64,000 bases of DNA from Ascochyta rabiei (Eukaryota; Ascomycota; Dothideomycetes; Pleosporales; Didymellaceae), in the NCBI RefSeq assembly GCF_004011695.2, contig NC_082406.1, positions 2,170,001 through 2,234,000 of the forward strand, in the 5' to 3' direction. How positions within the stretch are numbered: the first letter of the stretch is position 1; each line of letters begins with the position of its first letter. Made by a program: the position numbers and the translations under genes. The notes beneath the pieces are model-generated. The model saw only the letters and a list, made by a program, of their open reading frames with translations, was not told where the DNA came from and did not search any database. Below, one piece after another: positions 23,727 to 34,637 of this stretch.

Positions 23727-24213
23727 TGTTAAAGTTGTACTTTAGTTAAAGACCGTAAGCACTAATTCTATTAGTTCTTGGGGATAAGTACAGGTACTAG
23801 ATCAGTAAGGGTTATTAACTAAGCAAAGCTTGTAAAGATAGGGTGCAATAAATAGTACAGAGTAGACTGTCTAGTTTAAGAGCAGGTTAAGATTCTAAAG
23901 ACAAACTTAATTAATAAGGTTAAACACAAACTATAAGGGTTGTGTTCCTATTAACTATATACTAATAAGATACATTACTTATTAATAAGTAACTAGAGTT
24001 AGTCTAATAAAATACATAAGGGTGCTTGTGGACAAGCATATCGTATCATGCTTATTAACAAGCAGTCACGTGTGTCATGCTTGTTAACAAGCAGTCACGT
24101 AACATCCCTATCTGTTCTGTCCTTCTCCACTGTTCGTTCCTTCAGGGCGGAGTCAGGGGTCTTGGTTGGCTGGTACTTATGTTTGTGCCGTGCCCTAGCA
24201 CAGGATCGTAACA
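23727..24213 (-). repeat. LTR of the Gypsy element (5' LTR in coding sense)
   Basis: 487 bp, TGTT...AACA in the plus-strand reading, matching 17582-18068 without indels. The gag start codon lies only about 17 bases inside this LTR in the coding sense (ATG at about 23710). Confidence 0.95.
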
Positions 24214-24218
24214 CTGGG

Positions 24219-25354
24219 TCAAATAGGACTAATCCAGCACCTCGGAACCCTCCCTAGATGTTCTTAGAAGTAATTGCAGCATTGTAGGCGCGTATAAAGC
24301 ATGGCAGGAACTCTGTCTTTGTAATATAGTTAATCTAGTTGCGTATAAGTATTTTAGCTTAGCGCCTATACGCCTTCTTTAAAGCAGCAAAATAACCTAT
24401 ATTAAGGGGCTGTGTAAGGTGTAATAAGTAAGGAGGCAAACAGAGAGCAATAATCTTGTTATCCTTACAGTATTGCTGGAATTTAAGAGAGTTATGGCTC
24501 TTATAACTATTAATAATAAGCAAATAGTAGGTGCTAATAGTACGCTCCTTTGTATGCCTGTCAAAGTGCTTCAACCAGTCAAGACCAAGCTTGTTGGTAG
24601 TCCAGCCGTTATTAGAGACTCTAATAACCTAGTCATAAGGCAGATCCTCTTCTTTGTACCAGGCAGAGAGGTAGTAGTAGGCTTTAAAGATAAGGAAGGC
24701 CAGAATAGCCTATCCTTTGGCATTAATGCTCACTATAGCCGTAGCCCACTCTTAGTTGCCTGGCTAGATAGCCTTTGGCTGACCCTGTCGTTCTGAAGCT
24801 GTAACAACTGCTCCTGGGGAGATCTGGCCTATTATGAAGCCTGTCTCGTTGAAGTTGTACGTGTCTTTATCCTAGATGCCATACTTAGCTTTAATATTAG
24901 CTACCAGGCCAAACCAGCCCTGTAGAACCTCAGAATCCTCACAGAGGGCTCTCTTATAGTCGTACTTGCAATTAAACTTGACTTTAAGCTCTAGGTGTTG
25001 CTTAACAAACGTACTAGGCCAGTTTACACTAATAGGGCCTAGATTGCGCTTAGCGCGCAAAGAATTAGCTATAGTAGCTACATCTAAGAGCTAAGAGGAA
25101 AATCCTCACGCATCTAGCTTAAGAACATGCTTAATAATTACCTTCTTCTTATTGTTGTCCAGCTTCTATAAGTTGGCTATAGAATCTGCGCGTAAAGGTC
25201 GTCCTGTGTGTTAGTTGCTTAGTGTCTTTTAAGGGACCCTGTAGATAGCTGCAGCGCGTCGCTAAGAGAGATTCGCGTCTTGTTTAAGAGCCTGGAGCGC
25301 AAGCTGTATCTAAGCTTCCTTTAACGCGTCTAAATGGTGTTATTAAGAAGACAT
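24219..25354 (-). pseudogene. Fot1-like B transposase, N-terminal and catalytic part (degenerate)
   Basis: Starts near ATG 25354 and reads leftward. The order of blocks is as in element A: RAKRNLGPISVNWPSTFVKQ, FNCKYDYKRALCEDSEVLQG, WFGLVANIKAKYGI and, further on, HTKERTISTYYLLIINSYKS and HLTQPLNIGYFAALKKAYRR. The catalytic DSHKSHN position reads Asn-Ser-Tyr. Fewer stops remain than in element A, but the frame is still broken. It ends abruptly at the Gypsy target site CTGGG. Confidence 0.88.
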
Positions 25355-25436
25355 TGGTGTAGGAGGAGAAGTTTGGTAGGGGCTTGGCAAAAGTGAGCGG
25401 CTCGCCCGTTGAGCGGCTCGCCTGTGGGGTACGTTA

Positions 25437-26070
25437 CTTATATTACTAAAACTAAGTTCCTACTATGCTTTATAGACGCCTATAAGGAGACATTTACTTC
25501 TAGCAATATCTAAGGAGGCTTCTAAGGCGCTAGAATAGTCCCCCTTAACCTAGAACGGGTTATAATAGGTCTTAATGTCCGCCTATGTACCCTACCGCTA
25601 CCTACTATAGAAGATAAGCCCTAGCAGTCCTAAACCCTAAGCACTACCCTGCAATTAGGGTCGCAATTAACGCTGGTTTAAGAGAGGATTTAAAGGCATG
25701 CAAGCAGCTTACTAACTTTAATAGTTAAGGCCTTTAAAAAGCTTACTAAAGGCGCAGCTATAGTAGCGCACAAGCTAGTGTTAGCTTAAAGGGAGATTAC
25801 TAGGCTTTAAGCAGCAAATAAGGCTGCTATGCGACGTAAATCGCATAAAAGAAAGTAATTACAGCAGGAGTAAGTCCTAACAGCTAAGGAAGGCCTTTAA
25901 TTAACTACTCTAACTAAGTTTAGGGCGCATAGTAATAGTAAGAAGGCAAAGAAGCAAGTGCGCGCTAAAGGAGGGGAAGTAACCTAAAGACGCTGTACAA
26001 AGTGCTATAACGTTAGACATAACTTACGTACATGTAAGAAGGCTGTAGAAGATGTTTCTAAATAATATTA
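25437..26070 (+). pseudogene. Fot1-like A transposase, C-terminal part (degenerate)
   Basis: Continuation of the transposase cut at 16931. Recognisable blocks include FIDAYKETFTSSNI, a second-half motif equivalent to GIVPLNPERV, the KSHKRK basic patch and a C-terminal zinc-knuckle-like stretch RRCTKCYNVRHNLRTC. Stops interrupt it many times. The right terminal repeat of element A follows at about 26132-26194. Confidence 0.88.
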
Positions 26071-26330
26071 TGTACTACACTACTATATACAAGGCCAAAG
26101 TGGGCTAATGCGAGCTATAATAGGGTAGAAATTTGGTGTGGTCTTGGCAGAGTGATCCGCTCACCCGTTTGATCCGCTCACCCGTGGAGTACGTTAACAA
26201 GTAGTTTAGCAGGTTTCTAATATTAGTCTAAGCGCATCTAGGGGCTCCTATTTGTTAACATCTACTCCACCTCGGCCCTACTAAACTACCCGCTGTTAGC
26301 TTGCGGCCAGAGAATCGAGTTTTTACGGTA

Positions 26331-27913
26331 CTACGATTGTCTGTGCTCTCTTCTCTGCAGCGTCTGTCCACTACAAGCGGATCTGACTACCATAGCAATA
26401 ATGATTGACAGTTGATTGAAATGTAGCCAAGACACCGTAGACTCTACGAGCGGGTTCACGGAGACATATACCTGACTGCCGAACTGACTGCTTGGACAGC
26501 GAATGTTTGCCTGTAGTAACCATATTCAGAAGCTGTTCACAAGACAGTGCGAATGTACTTTGAACGCGTTCGCAACACATCTCTAGGATTAGGGCTGGGT
26601 CAAAGTCGTGATCAGCTGGAAGTTAGGACTTGCTTAAGCGTACGGCTCTTTGAAGTTGACGTAGCTGTGTTGTAGCGAAAATGCAGCGAGTGTGAAGGCA
26701 GATAGAGCACGTGAACTGGTCAAGGTAGCGCGCAGAATACCAACAACAATTGACATTGGAGGTCCAAATAGCAGGCTCTGTGATCTTCTTGACATGCTAC
26801 GGTGTACGTTTGGACATAGTTTAGATCACTATAGGCTGCGGCTGTGCATAGAGTTATTTCCTTCCTAAATAGATTTCACGAGGACAGTCTTTTATATTTC
26901 ACAAGGTAAATAGTCTGTAGACCCGACCTGGTCTCTTGGAATAACTTGAATACTCCTCGCATGGAAAGGTCTTCTGAACACTGCTCAAATTTGAGGCATC
27001 GGATATCTTATCTTAGGCGACCATATTCTTCAGCTCGGGCAACAAAAGAGCCTCGATTGACCAGCAGGTTGAACGTGGACAACAAACAGATGCACTATTC
27101 CTTCGACCCAAAGCGAAAACTGCATTCATTCTGACCGGAAACCAAACTCTTAGTACGTGATGAAATTAGACATTTTTCTGTTACGCTAAATCTGCAAACT
27201 CTCTGTCCTTTCGGTCTTTCTCGGACAACCATGGTCTGAAGCTCAACCGACCAAGACAAAGCTCAACTGAGCATAGGAAAAGCTCAACTAGCCATCTCAA
27301 ACCCCAACCGACAATAACACCCCCAAGCAGCCCAAAAGCGCTCCCTCAGTTATGAAACAACACGCTACTTCAACAAACATTCCAACCTGAACCCAATCTT
27401 TAGCGAACCCAATCATCAGCTCTGCAGATATTGCTACACCAACACAGAGCGGGAATTCCATGTCTTTTTGTGCATCACTTTTTGTAACGCCGTGACTAGG
27501 CTAAGGAAGTTCTCTAGTTTTGCATCTGCTGCACTGGCTACTGTACGGGTGAACAGATGCGTAGAGATTTTGTTCTCGGTCCTGTGCGGGCCCTGATGTC
27601 GGGTGGAGAATAAGTTGTTGACACCTTATTTGGATCTGAGATGTTCGGCTCAAGTATTTCATGGTCGGCTTGCGTACTGAATGGTCAGTTCGCGTGTTGC
27701 ACGATCAGTTCATGTGTTGCATGGTCGGGTGTGTTACATGATCGGTTGTGCTGCATTCTGTCATAAGCCACGATGCTACTTCCAGATGGCAATATATGAA
27801 ACACAGTATTCCTGATCCTCTTTCGTGTTAAACAAATTTTCAACGCTACTGCTATCAGTGTCCGTTCCCATCGATCCAACTGTCCAACTCAACTCCACGC
27901 ATCCCAACATTGT
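26331..27913. other. Gene-free flank between the transposon nest and MON2
   Basis: No complete gene supported. It contains a possible LINE-like fragment (27381-27515, separate entry). There are two degenerate tandem repeats: AAGCTCAAC-type units at about 27238-27310 and roughly 20-bp units around TGGTCAGTTCGTGTGTTGCA at about 27660-27755, close to the 3' end of MON2. Confidence 0.55.
27381..27515 (+). pseudogene. Possible remnant of a LINE (Tad-type) C-terminal zinc-binding tail
   Basis: One forward frame reads NPNHQLCRYCYTNTERE-like sequence followed by HVFLCITFC. It resembles the CX2C...HX4C tail that closes many non-LTR retrotransposon polyproteins. The match is short and no reverse transcriptase is visible upstream, so this is tentative. 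Confidence 0.3.
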
Positions 27914-30900
27914 CTACTCATCATCCATACCAAACTCGTCCCCAACTATCTCAGTCAACGCGACCAACTTCTCAAAAACCTCATGATCATGTCTCGCGAC
28001 TCTCATTGCCTTCAAGAGTAATGGGTATAGCCTCTGAAGGTGCTTTCGATGTTTGCTCTTTACGCCTGGTGCATCAGGAATGGCCAGAGGCTCGCTCTCC
28101 AACGCCTCGAGCTTGCTGAGCACTTGGAGAAGTTCTTTGCGCTGCGAGTCAGGAGCTGGCATACGCCCCCGAAGAGGATGGTCTGCAACATAGGTTTTAA
28201 GCGGCACGGCAGCGCGCAAGATCAGGTAAGGGGCTGCTGCCTGGGCGAGCTTAACGCATTGGTTACTGTTATCATGAGCGCTGACGAGGTTGAAGAGCTC
28301 AGAAATACATGTATAGCTCATCTTCGTTCGAAGCGTTGCTGGAAGAACAGCTGTCTGTCCCAGTCTTATCTTGTAAAGGTCATTGAGCGGTGTGCTTGCA
28401 AGGTCTGAGAGCTCGCCTTGCAGGGGTGTGTGAATGAGAGAGACAGAGAAGAGATTGCGCGTGTATGCTCTGCGAAGGCTGTCGGGTAGCGAAGGAGCGT
28501 TGAGAGGTGTCGTGATCAGTTGACGGAGCTCTGTGAATGATTTAATGTCAAACTCTTCGTCCTGGTCGAGCGACGGTGGAGGTACGTCTGGGTTCAGATG
28601 ATGAGCGCGTGTGATGTAATAGGCAATATCGACTACTGCGGTCCAGATATTGTTGAGCGATTGACCGGTGATCTGATTGGCCTCGAGCTGCGGTAGGCCC
28701 GCATGGAGGATAGCTATAGCAGTTGTCGTAGCTTTCCGCCAAATTGTTGGAGGTTTGCCTTCTTTCTGCCAAGCATATTTTTCTTGGATGGGTCGTGCTA
28801 GATATGTCACGGCTGAACTGAAAGCACCGTCTGTGTAAATCTGTCTGTGTCCAATGTGCTTGACAATAATGTCTTGGAGCATGGCCATTGAAGTCTTTGA
28901 CAGTGCGACGAAGGTAGGTCCCCGTATCTCAGATTGTCGTGCCCCCGAGGTGTAAGGCAGCACGCTAAAACGACCAAGCAATCCGATCATGTATGAAGGA
29001 AGACTGGCCTCTGTAGTATCAACAATGGACAGACACTCCAAGACACTAGTCTGGAGAGGTGTCATTGCATCAACGTCTGATGAATAGGCAATAGCATCCG
29101 ACTCCATAACACAGGTCTCCAGGTGAGACAACATGGAAGGTAGATCCGCGTCGATGCTTTGACCCGCTAGTCGATAGATTGCTTTGAAAGCATCTGCAAA
29201 AGCCACGAAAGCTTCTTGGTTGTCTCCAGGATCCGTTCCCCATGTATTGTGCGAATCTAGGTAACTTGTCCAGACGACAGCAGTCTTATGCAGAGAGGAC
29301 GCGCCCAAGACCTGCGCATTGTTAAGGTTTGAAAGCATACTAGTGATCGTCACGAAGACGTAGGATCCTAAAGCGTGTGAGCCAAAGGCGAAGTACTGTT
29401 GCAAACGATCCAGGAGATCTGTCCAAGCTCCACCAAATGTGGAAGTGTCATCGATCTTTTGCAGGCGCATCGTAGTAAGAGTACTAACGCTTTGTAGGAC
29501 GGTTTTAGTGGTTTCATTCCAGCTTTCGATGTCGTTAGCCGTGTTGTGTGAGCCATGTCGAACATTCTTCTGAGCGGCCAGGTTCGCCTCAATGGCCTCG
29601 AACAACACTGCACGAAGGCAGAGCATCCATGCATCGGATGAGAGCTGATCTGTGTAGTTTTCGAAGATGCGTTGGATCGTTTGTACGGCCGAGTTTCGGA
29701 CTTCCGCGCGCTTGTCTGTGGTAGTCGTAGACAGGTCGAGTAATACCTGGAGCCATAACGTAGGCGTGTTACCTCCCTTTGAATTCGTCTTGACAAGAGC
29801 GCGGATTTCCTCTGACTTTAGGACATCTCCTATGACATTCGGAAGAGAGGAAATGTCACTGCGAGACTGCAAAAAGTCCGAGACGTTCCAAAAAAACGTT
29901 ATCGCCTAGCACTGTTAGCCACATAAGGAAGCTGAGTGATGGACCTACAGTGAGGGACATGTTGAGATCATCTTGCTGTCCACAGAAGTTGAGCAGAAGC
30001 TCTAACAGCGTAGATAGGCATGCGTCTGGAACAGATGCCAGAAAATCTGAACAGACGAGCTGAACTGTTGCAAATGCCGATCGAGCCAGTGACCTTGAGA
30101 TAACGCGAACTACCCTTGAATCGTACTTTCGATATGCTGGTCCACCTGAAGTTTTCCTATCACCTTCATGTGTTTCGTCGTCGGGCAGGAACACACTAAG
30201 CAGGCTGTCGAGAACAGAAGCCCACCCAGCAACGAGTGACTCACCACACTGCTCGATCACGTTCTTCAGAGCATCGAGGGCTGTTTGGTGTACTCGAATG
30301 TCGGTGTCACTGTGGACGTCCTTTGTTTTAATATCGTTTAGCCGTAGAACCGTAATCTGTCTCTGTAGGGTGGCAAGGATGCGTGCTTGAATCTGTTCAC
30401 GTTGCTCGTCGTACATAGATATTTCTGCGATTTCTCTGACAGTCCTCGACAATATATCAGCCGCAAGAAGTCTAGATGATGGTGCTTTGCGGTCATCGGC
30501 AGAGAAACGGACGATTTCGTTGACGAACGTGTCCCAGCCACTTTCCGAGGGATCGTATTGGGATAGCCTAGCCTCGTTCAGAGCAGCAAGCTCACCGATC
30601 TTGTTTAAGGCAAAGGCTGCGTCGCGGGAGTTGGCCCCCGTGTTCAAAGATATGCCAGATACACTTCCCAGTCTTCGCTGGTGAAGGATTTGTGGCCGCC
30701 CGGCTGTTGTGGGCGTCATCTGGCCGCTCTCTATTGGCGAAGAGTTGTTAAGCAGAGCGCAAAGCGCCTGCAAAACCTCTGAGAATGAATCGTTTGGAAA
30801 GTCGACAGTACTTTCAAAGAGTCTCCGGGCTGCTGCTTGCACTGCTGCAGTTTCCGCTTCCATCTTCTCAGCGGCACCCTCCGGCCCGGCGTATTGTGCT

Positions 30901-33225
30901 GTTGAACGACCGCCATTGTGATTGGAGAGCGACAACACCAGGTCGGCGACCTGGAGCGTCTCAAACACAATGGACCACGCAGACTGGAGAGTTGGTCCTA
31001 ATGCAATCGCGAGATTGAGGAGGGCTCGTAGACACAGCAAGTTACGAGGCCCCAACGAAGGAAGCTGAACGTCGTGCGAAGGGCGACGATTATGTTCTGT
31101 TGAAGCTGAAGATGCTTGACTTACAAGGCTGTCTACGCTCAGTAGGCCTTTCGCGTTGTTGAACATGCCTGTCTGGTCGGTCGCAGCCGCCTTCGGCGAA
31201 GACACGTTTGCTAGTAACAGGTTCGAGGGAATAGCTGCTTTGCCCATTGTAGTGAGGAAGGCATCGCGAGGCGTCGCCATCCTCAAAAGACCAGCAACTT
31301 GTGTGAACTTTTGAATTGCTCGAACCAAGGCGCGATAATACTCTACGTCTAACGAAGCATTCAGGAATGTCGAGCATGTTGCGAGAATAGCAGGCCAGCA
31401 CTCGGTCGTAAGCGTCAGTGATGTTTGTATGTATGCGTATGCAGGATGATCGCTAAGGTCGAGCGGGTTGACTGGTATTGTCTTCTTGCGGAACGACTGT
31501 GTTCTTGAGAGCCGTTGTCCACCTTCATCTGCAGGTGTCTCTTCGCTGTCGAGAGCAGCTGGATCGTCTGTCTTGGTCTTTCTCCGGCTCTTGATGTCAT
31601 GATGTACTGTTAGAGGTAACACGAATTTTGCTAGACTTTCGCTGATGTTTGTGATGCAAGTCAACACCAAGCTGTATATGTACGTATCGGGAAGGACAGG
31701 CGGGTCCGACTTGTCGAGTTGATCGATACAAGGCGTCTTCATTGAGCTCCACTGCGTGCTGATCCCATACGGACGACTGCTGCTGCTGCGATCGCTGATA
31801 GGGCCGCCAATGTCACCGGCCATTGCACCTGCTGCAGCCGCGGCCTGCTCGGAAGCCGCAATTCTATCATCAACAAAGCTCATTGGAGCGGTGGACTGTT
31901 GGCCAAGGCCGATGAGCGCAGGTTTTTCTGTCGCCAGTCGCACAAAAGATGCTAGGTTGTCGCCGAAAATCTTCTTCTTCCCATCTTGTGCGTCGAACTG
32001 GTGGTAAATTGCCAGTAGAAGCCGTGAGTCAGCATAAATACCACGGAAGACCTCAAGGCAGAGCGCGCGTTTCCAGAGTTGTGAGGCTTCTGGGTCAAGC
32101 ATATGGTTGAGCAGTCCAAGTGCAATCTCGCACTCAGAAGGAAGAATGGTCAAGTGGTTCCGGATGATCAGGTTCAGTATCCGAATGATACGCACAATGA
32201 TTGGGAATGACAGGCGATCTGAAAGCGAACGTATGATGAGAGGCATCAAGAGTGTCCGCAGAATGTACACTTGCTCTGTATGCTCCACCATGATTTGTCC
32301 GTAGTTGGACAAAACTGCTTCGATGAGTTCAAGTATTGAAGCAGGCGGTATTGTCGAAAAACGGATGAAAGCTGGCTTCTCTCCCGTTACCAGAAGGTTG
32401 AGGTCGTTGAACACCTGCACACCATCAGCCTAGGACCACATTCCCCAGTACAAGACAAACCTTGTACGCATCGTTCGCCGCTGGTCTGACTGGGATAAGG
32501 CCGTCATCTCCTTTAACTTCGGTGACTGTCGGTATCTCAAGAGCTTGTCCTAAGCACGAAGTTAGATGCAGTGTTGATCTAGGGCACACAACCACTTACC
32601 ATCTTCTGCTGTGACTCTATCAAAAATGGCTATGACAAGCTGCTGCAAAGTGGCAGCTGCCGTGTTGCTGACCGCAGGATTCTTCGCATTCTGCAAGCCC
32701 GAGCATATCTGCAATACTGTGGAGAGGAGCTCGCCACGAATTTCAGAAGGGTAGTTCTGCAGCAAGGACGGCAATGCCTGCAATATCTTCAATTGGATAT
32801 CATGACCTGAAGAGCTCAGCATCGGCAATTGAACGACGGCCTAAGATAACATACTTGATGCTGCAGATTCTCTGAAGGCTTCAAGAACCTCAGACAATCT
32901 TTCTCTTGGCAATGCCCGTGAGACGCTCAGACGCTGTAAGCAAGAGACTGCAGTCGAGGTGAATTTTGCATTATGAGTGCCGCAGGCAATCAGGAATGGA
33001 GAGCAAAAGTGCGGTCGTCTCGAGAGATCTTTTGGGTTCGTTAGCATCAGACGCGTCTCCTTCACACAATGGCTGCTTGCCTGCAGAAAGCTGAGCCTCA
33101 GATGTATTGGACAAGGACTTGAGATCCTGCAACGCCTTCTCCGCAGCCGTTCGAAGCTCTGTGTTCTTGCGCTTCGAATCCGAGATCAGATTCGCCAATT
33201 CCGCCGCCAGGATCTGGGCTGTCAT
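27914..33225 (-). CDS. MON2: MON2 (Ysl2) homologue, large Arf-GEF-like scaffold of the trans-Golgi/endosome
   Basis: Predicted 1,690-residue protein in six exons: 33225-33081, 33028-32855, 32806-32600, 32549-32461, 32414-29949 and 29905-27914. All junctions keep phase. The N-terminus (MTAQILAAELANLISDSKRK, then ELRTAAEKALQDLK) is the DCB region of MON2. The HUS-type middle and the Mon2 C-terminal region (KAPSSRLLAADILSRTVREI) follow. Joining exons 5 and 6 creates AITFFWNVSDFLQ, the family motif. MON2 lacks a Sec7 domain and works with flippase Neo1 and Arl1 in endosome-Golgi traffic (family knowledge). Intron 1 is GC-AG (GCAAGC donor, CTAAC branch); splicing there gives QLSADLSRRPHF, as in relatives. 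The start is the first in-frame ATG, 500 bp from the divergent MMS2 gene. Confidence 0.93.
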
Positions 33226-33724
33226 GCTGCGTAAAGGACCAACAAGGACATACGACTGCTGTCCATGGATGGCAGTAGCACAAAGTCGCAAATAATTCTC
33301 CTTGTTTGAGCCCGATGCTGAAAGGTCACTTGTCCTGTCAGATGAAGCGTGCAGTACGGAAGGCGGTCAAGACCAAACATCGCCGTTGCCGCATGCGCGC
33401 CGAAGGACCCTTGTCCATGTGGCCGCGAGCTGTTTCCGCGTCATAGGGTCGCCAAGAGAACAAACAGCTTACCAAATCGCAGAACCACAGCAGATCGCAA
33501 GGATCTGGCCTTACCGACTGACCTTCAGCCTCAGCTTCTCGATATCAGCTTCGCTATTCTCCCTCATTCACCTCAGACTACGTTTCGACCTCCCCCACGC
33601 GCGCGCCGCCTACTACGACCAGTGCAATAGCGGGGCACATCTCCCACTTCCTCAATTACACTCACCATCACACGACCCTGTTAACCAGATAACGACAACA
33701 AAAACAACAAAAACAAAAACAAAT
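33226..33724. promoter_or_regulatory. Divergent promoter region of MON2 and MMS2
   Basis: 499 bp separate the two start codons, so both promoters and 5' leaders lie here. The last 35 bases before MMS2 are an ACAAAA-type A-rich leader. No specific factor site can be assigned with confidence. Confidence 0.6.
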
Positions 33725-34298
33725 ATGGGTGCCAAAGTACCACGCAACTTCCGTCTGCTTGAGGAGCTGGAGAAGGGAGAGAAGGGTCTCGGTGCTGGTA
33801 TGGCGGGCAACAACAGCTGCTGTGCACAAGTCCAATACTGAGTGTACACAGAGGCATGCTCCTATGGGCTCGACAACGGTGACGATCTTTTGATGTCAGA
33901 CTGGAACGGCACGATCCTCGGCCCGCCCCACGTACGCTCCTTTTACATGCGTCCGGCGACCGAAGACTGACATATTGACACAGAGCGTTCACGAGAACCG
34001 CATCTACAGTGTATCGATCCATTGCGGCCCAAACTACCCGGACACGCCACCTGAGATCAAGTTCACATCCAAGATCAATCTGCCCTGCGTAAACGCACAG
34101 AATGGAAAGGTACGTAGGGTCACACCGTATACGGAGACTCTCGCTAACGCAGTCTAGGTTGACGCTTCCAAATTGCCTTGTCTGGCGCAGTGGAAGAGGG
34201 ACTTCACAATGGAGACTATCCTGATAGAACTGCGCAGATACATGGCTCTGCCCCAGAACAAGAAGCTCCCTCAGCCGCCCGAGGGTTCGACGTTCTAG
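33725..34298 (+). CDS. MMS2: Ubiquitin-conjugating enzyme variant MMS2 (UEV)
   Basis: Predicted 139 residues in four exons: 33725-33797, 33852-33931, 33984-34109 and 34158-34298. The spliced protein begins MGAKVPRNFRLLEELEKGEK, continues GLGAEACSYGLDNGDDLLMS and DWNGTILGPPHSVHENRIYS, and ends QPPEGSTF. This is a full UBC fold. The catalytic Cys of true E2 enzymes is absent, as expected of a UEV. MMS2 pairs with Ubc13 to build Lys63-linked ubiquitin chains in error-free post-replication repair (family knowledge). Introns are 54, 52 and 48 nt with GTATGG, GTACGC and GTACGT donors. Length matches the family. Confidence 0.96.
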
Positions 34299-34637
34299 AT
34301 GCTCATAACTATGCCAACGAACGACACGAATGCGAACAAGGAGCCTGAGGTAGAAATATGAACGTGCATGGGTATGGAGTTTAGGGGTCCACAAGCTAGC
34401 CACAGGGACGAAGGATGTAAGGGAGAGCAATAAATACGAATATCCTCTTTGACTGGCGTACATCAACGGTCCATTGCAGCTCGAGGCTTACACGTGATCA
34501 TGCGTTTTCTCGCGTTCCGAACGTGCTCGGAACCCAACGCTCCAACACCAACAGACCGTCCCATGCATGCCCCGGTTTCTACAGCCTAAGAAGTCGACGC
34601 AGCATCGTGTAGCAGGTATGATAATGAAATACACTAC

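Larger units (their letters stand above)
17582..24213 (-). mobile_element. Ty3/Gypsy LTR retrotransposon (chromovirus), RIP-degraded, complete in structure
   Basis: A 6,632-bp element with two 487-bp direct repeats (17582-18068 and 23727-24213), both TGTT...AACA. It is flanked by the 5-bp target duplication CTGGG (17577-17581 and 24214-24218). Coding is on the minus strand in the order gag (CCHC knuckle), protease, reverse transcriptase, RNase H, integrase and chromodomain. A purine tract complementary to 18069-18089 sits just inside the 3' LTR and fits the polypurine tract. No clear tRNA primer site is visible after the 5' LTR. Frequent stops and active-site changes show the copy is dead. 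Confidence 0.95.
16934..25434 (-). mobile_element. Fot1-like (pogo family) DNA transposon B, inserted in A and interrupted by a Gypsy element
   Basis: The left end ACGTACCCCACAGGCGAGCC matches the reverse complement of the right end over about 60 bases with two or so transitions. TA flanks both ends (16932-16933 and 25435-25436). As in element A the terminal repeat holds a tandemly repeated motif (GGCGAGCCGCT). Removing the Gypsy element and its 5-bp duplication leaves about 1,864 bp, one base from element A, which independently supports the nesting model. Its transposase is on the minus strand. Confidence 0.92.
15829..26194 (+). mobile_element. Fot1-like (pogo family) DNA transposon A, interrupted by element B
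   Basis: The left end ACGTACTCCACGGGTGAGCG and the reverse complement of the right end are identical for 63 bases. TA flanks both sides (15827-15828 and 26195-26196). The terminal repeat contains a tandem copy of ACGGGTGAGCGGATCA. Subtracting the inserted element B and its TA duplication leaves about 1,863 bp, the usual size of Fot1 elements. The transposase on the plus strand is split into 15910-16931 and 25437-26070 and is riddled with stops. Confidence 0.92.
15662..26328. mobile_element. Outermost element of the nest: 299-bp MITE-like element split by Fot1-like A
   Basis: The first 36 bases from 15662 (CCGTAAAAACTCGATTCTC...) recur as an exact reverse complement ending at 26328. TA lies outside each end (15660-15661 and 26329-26330). 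Removing the inserted Fot1-like element and its TA duplication leaves 299 bp (15662-15828 plus 26197-26328) without coding capacity. This fits a non-autonomous Tc1/mariner-superfamily MITE. It is the oldest insertion of the four nested elements by position. Confidence 0.82.

Noticed and set aside
16934..25434. Reading the whole 8.5-kb block as one large autonomous element
   Set aside because: The inner LTRs, the CTGGG duplication and the continuity of the transposase across the junction show that a Gypsy element is inserted in a 1.86-kb Fot1-like element.
27660..27755. The roughly 20-bp repeats near MON2 as a regulatory array
   Set aside because: Units are too degenerate and irregular to support a binding-site array; noted only as a simple repeat.
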